Positions 1 through 7,853 of a stretch of DNA of 60,075 nucleotides are shown here, piece after piece (the stretch's first letter is position 1; each line of letters starts with the position of its first letter). Both the position numbers and the translations under genes were made by a program. The stretch lies in contig JJOH01000032.1 in assembly GCA_000696115.1 (NCBI GenBank), forward strand, positions 1-60,075, written 5' to 3'. The stretch comes from Streptomyces olindensis. GTDB taxonomy: Bacteria; Actinomycetota; Actinomycetes; Streptomycetales; Streptomycetaceae. The notes beneath the pieces are model-generated. The model was given only the letters and a program-made list of their open reading frames with translations. It was not told the origin of the DNA and searched no databases.

Positions 1-325
1 GGACGAGGATGCGGTGGGCGGTGGAGGCGGCGATGCCGCAGCGGGCGGCCAGCCGTAGCGGTCCGATGCGATGCTCACGCCGCAGGCGCACGACCCGTTG
101 CTCAAGAGTGTCCGGGGTGCGGCGGGGCTGGTGGTGAGGTCGGCTGGAGCGGTCTTGCATCCCGGCGGGCCCGTGCTTGCGGTAGCGGCCTGCCCAGCGG
201 GCAGCGGTGGTGTGGCTGACCTGGAAGCGTTCCGCGGCCCGCCGCAGCGGCCAGCCGTCGTCGACGACACACCGGGCCAGACGCAGCCTGCCGGTCGCGG
301 TCAGCGGGGCGTTACGGTGGAACAA
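1..325 (-). CDS. IS481-type transposase, N-terminal part (partial)
   Basis: The reading frame from 325 down to the window edge encodes about 108 residues of an IS481-family transposase. It starts MFHRNAPLTATGRLRLAR and continues with a helix-turn-helix region (ERFQVSHTTAARWAGRY), a DRSSRPH motif and a second HTH-like part. This is the DNA-binding half; the DDE catalytic core lies outside the window. The start is a TTG at 325-323, chosen because a perfect AGGAGG (337-332) sits six bases upstream and the family begins with this Phe-His-Arg-Asn sequence. No frameshift is seen in the visible part. The gene is probably intact, but this cannot be judged here. Confidence 0.75.
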   Translation of the reverse strand, partial: MFHRNAPLTATGRLRLARCVVDDGWPLRRAAERFQVSHTTAARWAGRYRKHGPAGMQDRSSRPHHQPRRTPDTLEQRVVRLRREHRIGPLRLAARCGIAASTAHRILV

Positions 326-443
326 CGAGGGCCTCCTGGGCGTCGGTGCAGACTTCGCAATCCACACCGAACCCAGAGGCCCTCGCCTCGTTCAAGGACC
401 GCTCAAGGCCTGTCGCCTGTCACCAACGTCCCGGGACAGCACA
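1..443 (-). mobile_element. IS481-family insertion sequence, one end (cut by window edge)
   Basis: This is the 5' end of an insertion sequence read on the minus strand; the rest lies beyond the left edge. It contains the transposase start and an untranslated terminal part. Read on the minus strand the terminus begins TGTGCTGTCCCGGGAC at 443, with the 5'-TGT typical of IS481-family ends and an internal GTCCCGGGAC palindrome. The exact terminus is inferred, because the opposite inverted repeat is not in view and no target duplication can be checked. The element stops 18 bp short of the stop codon of the next gene. Confidence 0.7.
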
Positions 444-460
444 CCTAGGACCGTGAGCGG

Positions 461-1015
461 TCAGCGGACCACCACGACCTTGCGGCCGATCGTCGCGAAC
501 GTCCACATCGCGTCGCCGTCCGCGCGGGACTCGCGGATGCCGCCGGTGCGCACCTTCGGGTCGGGTGCGGCGGTCGAGCCGTCCACGGCCGCGCTGAAGC
601 CGATGACCACGCCGTCCACGCTGGTGAAGCGCACGACGTGCTCGACCGGGACGCCGTCGGAGCCGGTGACCGCGTTCGAGCGGGACGTGACCGTGTAGCT
701 GCCCGGGGCCGGATCCACCACGCTCGGGTCGACCTCGAACGTCCGCGTCACCGTCTCGTCCCCGCCGACCAGCCACACGCGGTCGCCGCGCAGCGAGTAC
801 ACCACCCGCGCGCCCTTGCCGGACCCCGGGGGCAGCGCGGCGGGGTCCCGCTTCACCTGGGGCGCCTTCGGGGCGCCGACCGCCGGTGAGACGCCCGCCT
901 GTGCCCGGCCGAGACCGGCCGGCACGGTCTCCGCGGCCCGGTGGGCGAGGTAGCCGACCGTCGCGAGGGCCGCGGCGGTGAGCCCGGCCACGATTCCCGA
1001 GCTGCTGACTGCCAC
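461..1015 (-). CDS. Membrane-anchored protein with a degenerate L,D-transpeptidase-like domain
   Basis: 184 residues from a GTG at 1015, preceded by GAGGTGG; longer starts lack a good ribosome site. Residues 7-25 form a signal anchor or membrane segment. The rest (about 70-184) resembles a YkuD domain: RVVYSLRGDRVWLV opens it and GGIRES...W.FA.IGRKVVVV closes it. In active L,D-transpeptidases the closing motif is SHGCIR with catalytic His and Cys. Here the matching stretch, residues 157-161, is TGGIR, so both are missing. It is therefore probably not a transpeptidase but an extracytoplasmic binding or structural relative. It is transcribed away from tsaB and ends beside the insertion sequence. 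The fold assignment is inferred from motif order only. Confidence 0.6.
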   Translation of the reverse strand: MAVSSSGIVAGLTAAALATVGYLAHRAAETVPAGLGRAQAGVSPAVGAPKAPQVKRDPAALPPGSGKGARVVYSLRGDRVWLVGGDETVTRTFEVDPSVVDPAPGSYTVTSRSNAVTGSDGVPVEHVVRFTSVDGVVIGFSAAVDGSTAAPDPKVRTGGIRESRADGDAMWTFATIGRKVVVVR

Positions 1016-1128
1016 CGGCACCCACCTCACGTCGTACGTCCCTGTCGTGACGGAAGGTGACGGTAGCAGCAGGTGACGGCCCGGCAGGTACGTCCGACAC
1101 GGGCCCCGGGGAGCCGTAGGCTGTTTGC

Positions 1129-1782
1129 GTGCTCTTGCTCGCTCTGGATACCGCCACACCCGCTGTCACCGTCGCCCTGCACGACGGCGAGGACGTCATC
1201 GCCTCGTCGAGTCAGGTGGACGCGCGGCGGCACGGGGAACTGTTGCTGCCGGCGATCGACCGGGTCCTCGCCGAGGCAGGCCTGCGGCTGGACGCCGTCA
1301 CGGGCATCGTCGCCGGGATCGGTCCGGGCCCCTACACCGGGCTGCGGGTCGGTCTGATGACCGCGGACACCTTCGGGCTCGCGCTCGGCGTCCCCGTGCA
1401 CGGCGTGTGCACGCTGGACGGCCTCGCCTACGCCGCCGACCTGGAGGGCCCGTTCGTCGTCGCGACCGACGCCCGCCGCAAGGAGGTGTACTGGGCCCGC
1501 TACGCCGACTCCCGCACCCGTGTCACCGATCCGGCCGTCGACCGGCCCGCCGACATCGCCGAGCAGGTCGCGGGCCTGCCCGCGGTCGGCGCGGGCGCGC
1601 TGCTCTACCCGGACACCTTCCCGAAGGCGCACGAGCCCGAGCACGTGTCCGCCGCGGCCCTGGCCCGGCTGGCCGCGGAGCGGCTCGCGGCCGGCGAGGA
1701 GCTGCCCGCGCCGCGGCCGCTCTACCTGCGCCGCCCCGACGCCCAGGTCCCCAAGAACTACAAGGTGGTCACCCCCAAGTGA
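1129..1782 (+). CDS. tsaB: tRNA threonylcarbamoyladenosine biosynthesis protein TsaB
   Basis: 217 residues starting at GTG 1129. TsaB is the catalytically inactive ASKHA paralogue that dimerises with TsaD and is needed to load the t6A modification onto A37 of ANN-decoding tRNAs. The N-terminus LLALDTATPAVTVAL and the GIGPGPYTGLRVGL signature are diagnostic of the family, and the length is typical. It is the first gene of a tightly coupled operon: its TGA overlaps the GTG of rimI (GTGA), and rimI in turn overlaps tsaD. The order tsaB-rimI-tsaD is widely conserved in actinobacteria, which supports the assignment. Confidence 0.95.
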   Translation: MLLLALDTATPAVTVALHDGEDVIASSSQVDARRHGELLLPAIDRVLAEAGLRLDAVTGIVAGIGPGPYTGLRVGLMTADTFGLALGVPVHGVCTLDGLAYAADLEGPFVVATDARRKEVYWARYADSRTRVTDPAVDRPADIAEQVAGLPAVGAGALLYPDTFPKAHEPEHVSAAALARLAAERLAAGEELPAPRPLYLRRPDAQVPKNYKVVTPK

Positions 1783-2297
1783 CCGAGCCCGTGACCGATC
1801 CCGAGACGTGCGTGCTGCGCGAGATGCGCTGGTGGGACATCGACCCCGTGCTGGAGCTGGAGCGGGACCTGTTCCCCGACGACGCCTGGTCGCGGGGCAT
1901 GTTCTGGTCCGAGCTGGCCCATGCGCGCGGGCCCGAGGCCAATCGGCGGTACGTGGTCGCCGAGGCCGGCTCCCGGATCGTCGGGTACGCCGGTCTGGTC
2001 TCCTCCGGTGAGCAGGCCGACGTGCAGACCATCGCCGTCGCCCGCGACCTGTGGGGCACCGGCCTCGGCGCGCGGCTGCTCGCCGAACTGCTGCGCGCGG
2101 CCACCGCCTTCGAGTGCGCCGAGGTGATGCTGGAGTGCCGCGTGGACAACGTGCGCGCGCAGAAGCTGTACGAGCGCTTCGGCTTCGAGCCCATCGGGGT
2201 CCGGCGGGGGTACTACCAGCCGGGCAACGTGGACGCCCTGGTGATGCGCCTGACCGCCCCCGAGAACTCCGTACAAGGAACCGAGATCCATGGCTGA
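1779..2297 (+). CDS. rimI: Ribosomal-protein-S18-alanine N-acetyltransferase-like GNAT
   Basis: 172 residues from a GTG that overlaps the tsaB stop by four bases, so it is probably translationally coupled. It is a GNAT-fold acetyltransferase: the acetyl-CoA loop appears as ARDLWGTGLGARLL, followed by LECRVDNVRAQKLYERFGF, the classic RimI C-terminal motif, and GVRRGYYQPGNVDALVM. RimI acetylates the N-terminal alanine of ribosomal protein S18 and may have other targets in actinobacteria. The stop codon lies inside the tsaD start region, where tsaD ATG is at 2290. Position between tsaB and tsaD is the usual one. Confidence 0.9.
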   Translation: MTEPVTDPETCVLREMRWWDIDPVLELERDLFPDDAWSRGMFWSELAHARGPEANRRYVVAEAGSRIVGYAGLVSSGEQADVQTIAVARDLWGTGLGARLLAELLRAATAFECAEVMLECRVDNVRAQKLYERFGFEPIGVRRGYYQPGNVDALVMRLTAPENSVQGTEIHG

Positions 2298-3375
2298 CGA
2301 ACCCCTCGTTCTGGGGATCGAGACCTCCTGCGACGAGACCGGCGTCGGCATCGTCCGCGGCACCACGCTGCTGGCCGACGCCGTCGCCTCCAGCGTCGAC
2401 GAACACGCCCGCTTCGGCGGCGTCGTCCCGGAGGTCGCGAGCCGCGCCCACCTGGAGGCGATGGTCCCCACCATCGACCGTGCGCTGAAGGAGGCCGGGG
2501 TCAGCGCCCGCGACCTCGACGGCATCGCGGTCACCGCCGGTCCCGGTCTCGCCGGGGCCCTGCTCGTCGGCGTCTCCGCGGCGAAGGCGTACGCGTACGC
2601 GCTGGGCAAGCCCCTCTTCGGCGTGAACCACCTCGCCTCCCACATCTGCGTGGACCAGCTGGAGCACGGCCCGCTGCCCGAGCCGACGATGGCGCTGCTG
2701 GTCTCCGGCGGCCACTCCTCGCTGCTGCTCTCCTCGGACATCACCTCCGACGTCCGCCCGATGGGCGCCACCATCGACGACGCGGCCGGCGAGGCCTTCG
2801 ACAAGATCGCCCGGGTGCTGAACCTCGGCTTCCCCGGCGGCCCGGTCATCGACCGGTACGCGAAGGAGGGCGACCCGAACTCGATCGCGTTCCCGCGCGG
2901 CCTGACCGGCCCGCGCGACCCGGCCTACGACTTCTCCTTCTCGGGGCTGAAGACGGCCGTGGCGCGCTGGATCGAGGCCAAGCGGGCGGCGGGGGAGGAG
3001 GTGCCGGTGCGGGACGTGGCGGCCTCCTTCCAGGAGGCGGTCGTGGACGTGCTGACCCGCAAGGCCGTCCGGGCCTGCAAGGACGAGGGCGTCGACCACC
3101 TGATGATCGGCGGCGGCGTGGCCGCCAACTCCCGGCTGCGCGCCCTGGCCCAGGAGCGCTGCGAGGCGGCCGGGATCCGGCTGCGGGTGCCGCGGCCCAA
3201 GCTGTGCACGGACAACGGCGCGATGGTCGCCGCGCTCGGCGCCGAGATGGTCGCGCGCAACCGCGCCGCGTCGGGCTGGGACCTGCCGGCGGACTCCTCG
3301 CTGCCGGTGACGGAGCCGCACGTGCCGGGACACGACCACGTGCACGAGGTCAGCAAGGAGAACCTCTACTCGTGA
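2290..3375 (+). CDS. tsaD: tRNA N6-threonylcarbamoyltransferase TsaD
   Basis: 361 residues, the normal TsaD/Kae1 length. It transfers the threonylcarbamoyl group onto A37 of tRNA with TsaB and TsaE. Visible family motifs are GIETSCDETGVG at the N-terminus, the metal-binding region PEVASRAHLE, LVSGGHSSLLL, GATIDDAAGEAFDK and the C-terminal GGGVAANSRLR and CTDNGAMVAALG. The ATG at 2290 overlaps the end of rimI by eight bases and follows AAGGAAC. Its own TGA overlaps the GTG of the next small gene, so all four reading frames form one coupled unit. Confidence 0.96.
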   Translation: MADEPLVLGIETSCDETGVGIVRGTTLLADAVASSVDEHARFGGVVPEVASRAHLEAMVPTIDRALKEAGVSARDLDGIAVTAGPGLAGALLVGVSAAKAYAYALGKPLFGVNHLASHICVDQLEHGPLPEPTMALLVSGGHSSLLLSSDITSDVRPMGATIDDAAGEAFDKIARVLNLGFPGGPVIDRYAKEGDPNSIAFPRGLTGPRDPAYDFSFSGLKTAVARWIEAKRAAGEEVPVRDVAASFQEAVVDVLTRKAVRACKDEGVDHLMIGGGVAANSRLRALAQERCEAAGIRLRVPRPKLCTDNGAMVAALGAEMVARNRAASGWDLPADSSLPVTEPHVPGHDHVHEVSKENLYS

Positions 3376-3629
3376 CCGTCGCGCTGATGTGGGAGGCGCG
3401 GGCCGTGCCCGGGCGGGGCGAGGAACTGCTGGCCTGGGCCCGCGCCCAGGACCTCCCGGCCGAGCCGCTGCGCCGGGAGACCCTGCGCGCTCCGCAGGAC
3501 CGGGTCCTCGTCATCACCTGGTGGGACGCGCCCTACGACGCGGAGCTGCCCGAGCTGCCGGAGCCGGACGGGGAGCTGGTCACGCGGGCCGTGCACCGGT
3601 GGCGGTTCGAGTCGCTGGGCGTCGGCTGA
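3372..3629 (+). CDS. Small conserved protein coupled to tsaD
   Basis: 85 residues from a GTG that overlaps the tsaD stop (GTGA at 3372-3375). It is acidic and Trp-containing (ITWWDAPYDAELPELPEPDG) and has no signal peptide or membrane segment. Its repeated beta-alpha pattern, with VTVALMWEARAVPGRGEELLAWAR at the start and a RVLVITWWD strand, is reminiscent of a small ferredoxin-like (ABM-type) fold, but no catalytic residues can be named. The four-base overlap suggests coexpression with the t6A genes. Its last 50 bases overlap the 3' end of the oppositely oriented membrane protein gene. Function unknown. Confidence 0.7.
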   Translation: MTVALMWEARAVPGRGEELLAWARAQDLPAEPLRRETLRAPQDRVLVITWWDAPYDAELPELPEPDGELVTRAVHRWRFESLGVG

Positions 3630-4116
3630 CCGAGAGCTCCCACGGCCTGCTGCCGACGTGGCCCCGCCACAGCAGCAGGCCGTTGCGGCGCTCCCAGTGG
3701 GCGACCAGCGCGGCCTGGCCCAGCCACTCCAGGGGCGACCACAGGAGCACTCCCAACGCCCAGGGTTCCCAGAAGGACACGGGCAGCGCGAAGACCAGGT
3801 AGAGCCCGAAGATCCCCGGGCTGAACGGCCGGTCGCGCAGGAAGCGGTCGGTGGGCACGACGACGTCGAGGTCCTCGGTGGGGACGGCCTTCTCGAACTC
3901 CCGTACATGGCCGAGCCACTTGATCCGGGTCGCCTTCAGGAGGGTCCACACGACCAGGAGGGCGAGCAGGGCGCCGACGTACAGCGCCAGGGCGCCGGGC
4001 CTGTCCGGTGCGGAGAACCCGCGCACGAGACCCAGTACCGTCAGGGCAACGGCAAGAGCCGCCAGGACCGACAGCACGGCCCGCACCTCGTGGTGCACCA
4101 GCCTGTCCACCGCCAC
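3580..4116 (-). CDS. Small integral membrane protein
   Basis: 178 residues with two clear N-terminal hydrophobic segments (about residues 12-31 and 43-60) and a further hydrophobic pair around 123-150 (FGLYLVFALPVSFW and ALGVLLWSPLEWLG). The loop between them holds a charged stretch (KATRIKWLGHVREFEKAVPTEDLD). No catalytic motif is visible and I do not recognise the family. It converges with the small gene after tsaD and shares 50 bases with it. Immediately upstream, on the same strand, is the GH3 gene ending at 4127, so the two may be cotranscribed; the spacing is only ten bases. Confidence 0.7.
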   Translation of the reverse strand: MAVDRLVHHEVRAVLSVLAALAVALTVLGLVRGFSAPDRPGALALYVGALLALLVVWTLLKATRIKWLGHVREFEKAVPTEDLDVVVPTDRFLRDRPFSPGIFGLYLVFALPVSFWEPWALGVLLWSPLEWLGQAALVAHWERRNGLLLWRGHVGSRPWELSVSRRPATRTATGARPA

Positions 4117-4126
4117 CCCCTGAGGG

Positions 4127-6436
4127 TCACCCCACCCCCGACACCTCCGCCTCGCACCGCAGCCGCCGGTCGCCCCCGGTGACCCGGACCGGGCCCGTGA
4201 GCGTGAGGTGCGCCGTGTGGCGTACGTCCGTGCTGGACGCGGCCAACCGTAGTTCCAGGGCGCCCGGTTCGACCACCTTGCGACCTGTACGGTCGGTGAA
4301 CGCCGAGAGGTCCGCGTGGAACCGGAACGTCACCCGGCTCGCCTCGCCCGGCGCCTGCTCCACGCGCTGGTAGCCGATCAGGCGCACATCGGGCCGGGTC
4401 ACGGAGGCCACCGGGTCGTGCAGGTACAGCTGGACGACCTCCGCGCCCGCGCGGTCGCCCGTGTTGCGGACGGTCACGGAGAGGTCGTACGTGCCGTCCG
4501 TGCCGATCTCCGTGCGCTCGCCGCCGGTGAAGTCCTCCCAGGCGAACGTCGTGTACGAGCGGCCGTGGCCGAAGGGGTACAGCGGCGTCGGGTCGAGGTT
4601 GCTGACCTCGCCCGCGAGACCGAGGGGCGGCTGGAGGTACGTCCAGGGCTGGCCGCCGGGCTCCCGCGGCACGCTCACCGGGAGGCGGCCCGCGGGGTTC
4701 ACGCGGCCCGACAGCACTCCCGCGACCGCCGGGCCGCCCTCCTCCCCGGGGAAGAAGGCCTGGACGGCCGCGCCGAGCCGGCCGTGCCAGCGGCCGAGGG
4801 CGTACGGGCGGCCGGTCAGCAGCACCAGCACCACGGGGACGCCGGTCGCGACCAGCGCGTCCAGCAGCTCGCCCTGGACGCCCGGCAGGGCCAGGTCCGT
4901 CGCGTCGCAGCCCTCGCCCGAGGTGCCGCGGCCGAACAGGCCCGCCCGGTCGCCGAGGACCGCCACGCACACGTCCGCCTCGGCGGTGCGGGCGATGGCC
5001 TCCTCGAAGCCCGAGGTGTCCGGGTCCGTCACGTCGCAGCCCTGCGCGAACGTCACCTTGGCGTCGGGGAGTTCGATGCGCAGGGCGTCCAGGACGGTCG
5101 GGATCTCGATGCCCGTCGGAACCTCGGGGTGGTGGGTGAGGACGTGGGACGGGAAGGAGTAGCAGCCCAGCATGGCCAGGGCGTCGGCCGCCCTCGGGCC
5201 GACCACCGCGATCCGGGTGTCGGGGGCCAGCGGGAGCAGGGCGTCGGGGTTGTCGAGCAGGACCACCGACTCCTCGGCCAGGCGGCGGGCCAGGATCCGG
5301 TTGCCCGTGGAGTCCAGGTCGACCTTCGCGGCCGGCTCGGGGTTCCAGTCCTCGTCGAGCAGGCCCAGTTCGCACTTCTGGAGCAGCACGCGGCGGGCCG
5401 CCCGGTCCACGAGTTCCTCGGGGACCTGCCCCGCGCGGACGGCGTCCAGCAGCGGCGGGCCGTAGCACTTGACCGTGGGCAGTTCGACGTCGATGCCGGC
5501 CGCGAGCGCCGCGTGGGCCGCCTCGGCCGGGGTGCCGGCGACGCGGTGGAGGGTGTGCAGGAAGCCGATGCCGAAGTAGTCGGCGACGACCGTGCCGGTG
5601 AAGCCCCACTCCTCGCGCAGGAGCCGGGTGAGCAGCTCGGGGTCGGCGGAGGCCGGGACGCCGTCCGTCTCGGTGTACGCGGCCATCACCGAGCGGGGTC
5701 CGGCCTCGCGCACCGCCATCTCGAACGGCGGCAGCGTGACGTCCGCGAACTCGCGGACACCGGCCCGTACGGGGGCGAGGTTGCGGGCTCCGGCCGAGGA
5801 GGCGTACCCGGCGAAGTGCTTGAGCGTGGCGACGATCCCGGCCGACTCCAGGCCCCGCACATAGGCCGTGGCGATCGTGCCGACCAGGTACGGGTCCTCG
5901 CCGATGGTCTCCTCCACCCGGCCCCAGCGCGGATCGCGCACGACGTCCAGGACCGGCGCGAGGCCCTGGTGGACGCCGACCGCGCGCAGGTCGTCGCCGA
6001 TGCGCCGGGCCATCTCCTCGACCAGCGGCGGATCCCAGGTCGCGCCCCAGGCCAGCGGGACCGGGTAGGCCGTCGCCCGCCAGGCGGTGAAGCCGGCCAG
6101 GCACTCCTCGTGCGCGATCGCCGGGATGCCGAAGCGGCCGGCCTCGGTGATACGGCGCTGGGCGCGGGCCAGGGCCTGCGCGCCCAGCGCCGGGTCCACG
6201 GGGGCGGTGCCGAAGGAGCGCGTGAGCTGCCCCAGGCCGTGGGTGATCAGCTCGTCCCAGTCGTACTCGACGGTCATGTCGTGCTGGTGCGGAGCGACTC
6301 CGCCGCCGTCCGCCGAGGCGCCCACCCACACGCCGTACAGCTGGGCGGTCTTCTCCTCCAGGGTCATCCGGGAGAGCAGGTCGTCGACGCGGGCGGCGGC
6401 GGGCAGCGCGGGGTCACGCCAGGGCGCGGTGGTCAT
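4127..6436 (-). CDS. Glycoside hydrolase family 3 beta-glucosidase / beta-xylosidase
   Basis: 769 residues, cytoplasmic (no signal peptide). Domains in order: GH3 N-terminal TIM-like barrel (about 15-340), GH3 C-terminal alpha/beta sandwich (about 390-600) and a fibronectin type III-like domain (about 660-755). Visible residues are KHFAGY at 206-211, the probable nucleophile Asp286 in VVADYFGIG, and the probable acid/base Glu508 in FGRGTSGEGCD. It should release terminal beta-linked glucose or xylose from imported oligosaccharides. The nearest well-known relatives are intracellular beta-xylosidase/beta-glucosidase enzymes, but the sugar cannot be fixed from sequence. It is divergent from a LacI-family gene with operator-like repeats between them, so it is probably repressed by that protein until its sugar is present. 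Confidence 0.92.
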   Translation of the reverse strand: MTTAPWRDPALPAAARVDDLLSRMTLEEKTAQLYGVWVGASADGGGVAPHQHDMTVEYDWDELITHGLGQLTRSFGTAPVDPALGAQALARAQRRITEAGRFGIPAIAHEECLAGFTAWRATAYPVPLAWGATWDPPLVEEMARRIGDDLRAVGVHQGLAPVLDVVRDPRWGRVEETIGEDPYLVGTIATAYVRGLESAGIVATLKHFAGYASSAGARNLAPVRAGVREFADVTLPPFEMAVREAGPRSVMAAYTETDGVPASADPELLTRLLREEWGFTGTVVADYFGIGFLHTLHRVAGTPAEAAHAALAAGIDVELPTVKCYGPPLLDAVRAGQVPEELVDRAARRVLLQKCELGLLDEDWNPEPAAKVDLDSTGNRILARRLAEESVVLLDNPDALLPLAPDTRIAVVGPRAADALAMLGCYSFPSHVLTHHPEVPTGIEIPTVLDALRIELPDAKVTFAQGCDVTDPDTSGFEEAIARTAEADVCVAVLGDRAGLFGRGTSGEGCDATDLALPGVQGELLDALVATGVPVVLVLLTGRPYALGRWHGRLGAAVQAFFPGEEGGPAVAGVLSGRVNPAGRLPVSVPREPGGQPWTYLQPPLGLAGEVSNLDPTPLYPFGHGRSYTTFAWEDFTGGERTEIGTDGTYDLSVTVRNTGDRAGAEVVQLYLHDPVASVTRPDVRLIGYQRVEQAPGEASRVTFRFHADLSAFTDRTGRKVVEPGALELRLAASSTDVRHTAHLTLTGPVRVTGGDRRLRCEAEVSGVG

Positions 6437-6527
6437 GAAGCTCCTGTCGGTGGACGGACGGCCCTCTCACGAACGGTGCTGACGAGCGCGTGAACCGTGC
6501 CGACGGCCGCTTCCCGCACCCGCTTCT

Positions 6528-6561
6528 TCGAATGTTTCGATATGTATGTCGAATGTTCCGG
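6528..6561. promoter_or_regulatory. Two operator-like repeats between the GH3 and lacI-type genes
   Basis: TCGAATGTTTCGA at 6528-6540 is a perfect 5-3-5 inverted repeat. A second copy, TCGAATGTTCCGG, starts at 6549 with an imperfect right arm. The copies are 21 bp apart, so they fall on the same face of the helix. They sit in the 183-bp region between the divergent GH3 start and the LacI-type start. LacI-family repressors bind short inverted repeats in such positions; binding here is inferred. Confidence 0.6.
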
Positions 6562-6619
6562 GAACCTATGGGGCTACGAGGACTTCGTCAAGGGGGCCCG
6601 CAGGGATACGATCGCCGCC

Positions 6620-7678
6620 ATGACATCCCCGGAGCCGGTTGAAAGCCGGACGGAAACCCGGACGCAGGGGCGCACCGCGCAGACCGCGACGCTCGCCGAG
6701 ATCGCCCGTGAGGCCGGCGTGTCGGCGCCGACTGTTTCGAAGGTCCTGAACGGCCGGGCCGACGTCGCCCCGGCCACCCGGGCCCGCGTCGAGGAACTGC
6801 TGCGCGCCCACGGCTACCGGCGGCGGCGTGCGGAGGCGACCCGCTCGCCGCTGATCGACCTGGTCTTCCACGAGCTGGAGAGCGCCTGGGCGCTGGAGGT
6901 CATCCGGGGTGTGGAGAACGTGGCCCGGGACGCCGGGCTGAGTGTCGTGCTGTCGGAGAGCGCCGGGCGCCTCACCCCCGGGCGGACCTGGGCCGACCAG
7001 GTCGCCGCGCGCCGGCCGCACGGCGTCGTCCTGGTCCTGTCGGGGCTCGACGAGTCCCAGCGCGCGCTGCTGACCAGCCGCTCCATCCCGTTCGTGGTGA
7101 TGGACCCGGCCGGTGACCCCGGGGCGGACGTGCCGTCGATCGGCGCCACCAACTGGCAGGGCGGTCTCGCGGCCACCCGGCACCTGGTCGAGCTGGGGCA
7201 CCGCAGGATCGGCGCGATCAGCGGGCCGTCGCAGATGATGTGCAGCCGCGCCCGCATCGACGGCTACCGGGCCGCGCTGGAGACGGCCGGGCTGCCGGTG
7301 GACCCGGCGCTGATCGCGGGCGGCGACTTCCACCACGAGGCCGGCTACCGGCTGGGCCTGGAACTGCTGCGCCGCCCGGACCGGCCGACCGCCGTCTTCG
7401 CCGGGAACGACCTCCAGGCGCTCGGACTGTACGAGGCCGCGCGCGAGCTGGGGCTGCGCATCCCCGAGGACCTGAGCGTGGTCGGCTTCGACGACCTGCC
7501 GGTGGCCCCGCTGGTCGGGCCGCCGCTGACGACCGTGCGGCAGCCGCTGACCGAGATGGCCGAGGCGGCTGCCCGGCTGGTCCTGGACCTGGGGCGGGAC
7601 GAGAACGCCCCCGCGGCGACCCGGGTGGAACTGGCGACGAGCCTGGTGGTGCGCAGCAGCACGGCGACCCCCGCGTGA
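6620..7678 (+). CDS. LacI-family transcriptional regulator
   Basis: 352 residues from the ATG at 6620; a longer in-frame opening exists but the LacI-type HTH begins only after this start. Residues 23-70 form the DNA-binding domain (ATLAEIAREAGVSAPTVSKVLNGR, then the hinge helix region RVEELLRAHGYR). Residues 78-350 are a periplasmic-binding-protein-like sugar domain, with GHRRIGAISGP and PTAVFAGNDLQALGLYEAARELG typical of the family. It most likely represses the divergent GH3 gene and itself. Many Streptomyces paralogues of this type respond to xylo- or cello-oligosaccharides; the effector here is not known. Confidence 0.92.
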   Translation: MTSPEPVESRTETRTQGRTAQTATLAEIAREAGVSAPTVSKVLNGRADVAPATRARVEELLRAHGYRRRRAEATRSPLIDLVFHELESAWALEVIRGVENVARDAGLSVVLSESAGRLTPGRTWADQVAARRPHGVVLVLSGLDESQRALLTSRSIPFVVMDPAGDPGADVPSIGATNWQGGLAATRHLVELGHRRIGAISGPSQMMCSRARIDGYRAALETAGLPVDPALIAGGDFHHEAGYRLGLELLRRPDRPTAVFAGNDLQALGLYEAARELGLRIPEDLSVVGFDDLPVAPLVGPPLTTVRQPLTEMAEAAARLVLDLGRDENAPAATRVELATSLVVRSSTATPA

Positions 7679-7746
7679 AAGGCCTGTTGCTGTATTGACG
7701 GGTGGTGCGAGCCCCTCCACACTGCACCGAAGTCAATCGGTTACAC

Positions 7747-7763
7747 CCCCGAAACTTTCGGGG
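7747..7763. promoter_or_regulatory. 17-bp perfect palindrome with a CGAAACTTTCG core
   Basis: CCCCGAAACTTTCGGGG is an exact palindrome around a central C. It lies 69 bp after the LacI-type gene and about 90 bp before the LCP gene. The core resembles the GAAA-N-TTTC palindromes that I recall upstream of actinomycete xylan-utilisation genes. It could instead serve as the terminator of the regulator gene, as a CCCCGA/TCGGGG hairpin. Confidence 0.45.
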
Positions 7764-7853
7764 CCGGGCGGCCCTGGGGCGGCCGAGGTCGGGAAGTCTG
7801 AGAATTTCCGAAGAAAATCGGCCGGGGGAGCCTGCTCGTAATAATTCGGACTT

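Noticed and set aside
1027..3345. A long minus-strand frame opposite tsaB-rimI-tsaD
   Set aside because: It is a shadow with Arg/Gly/Ala low-complexity sequence and no domain motif, while the plus strand shows clear TsaB, RimI and TsaD signatures.
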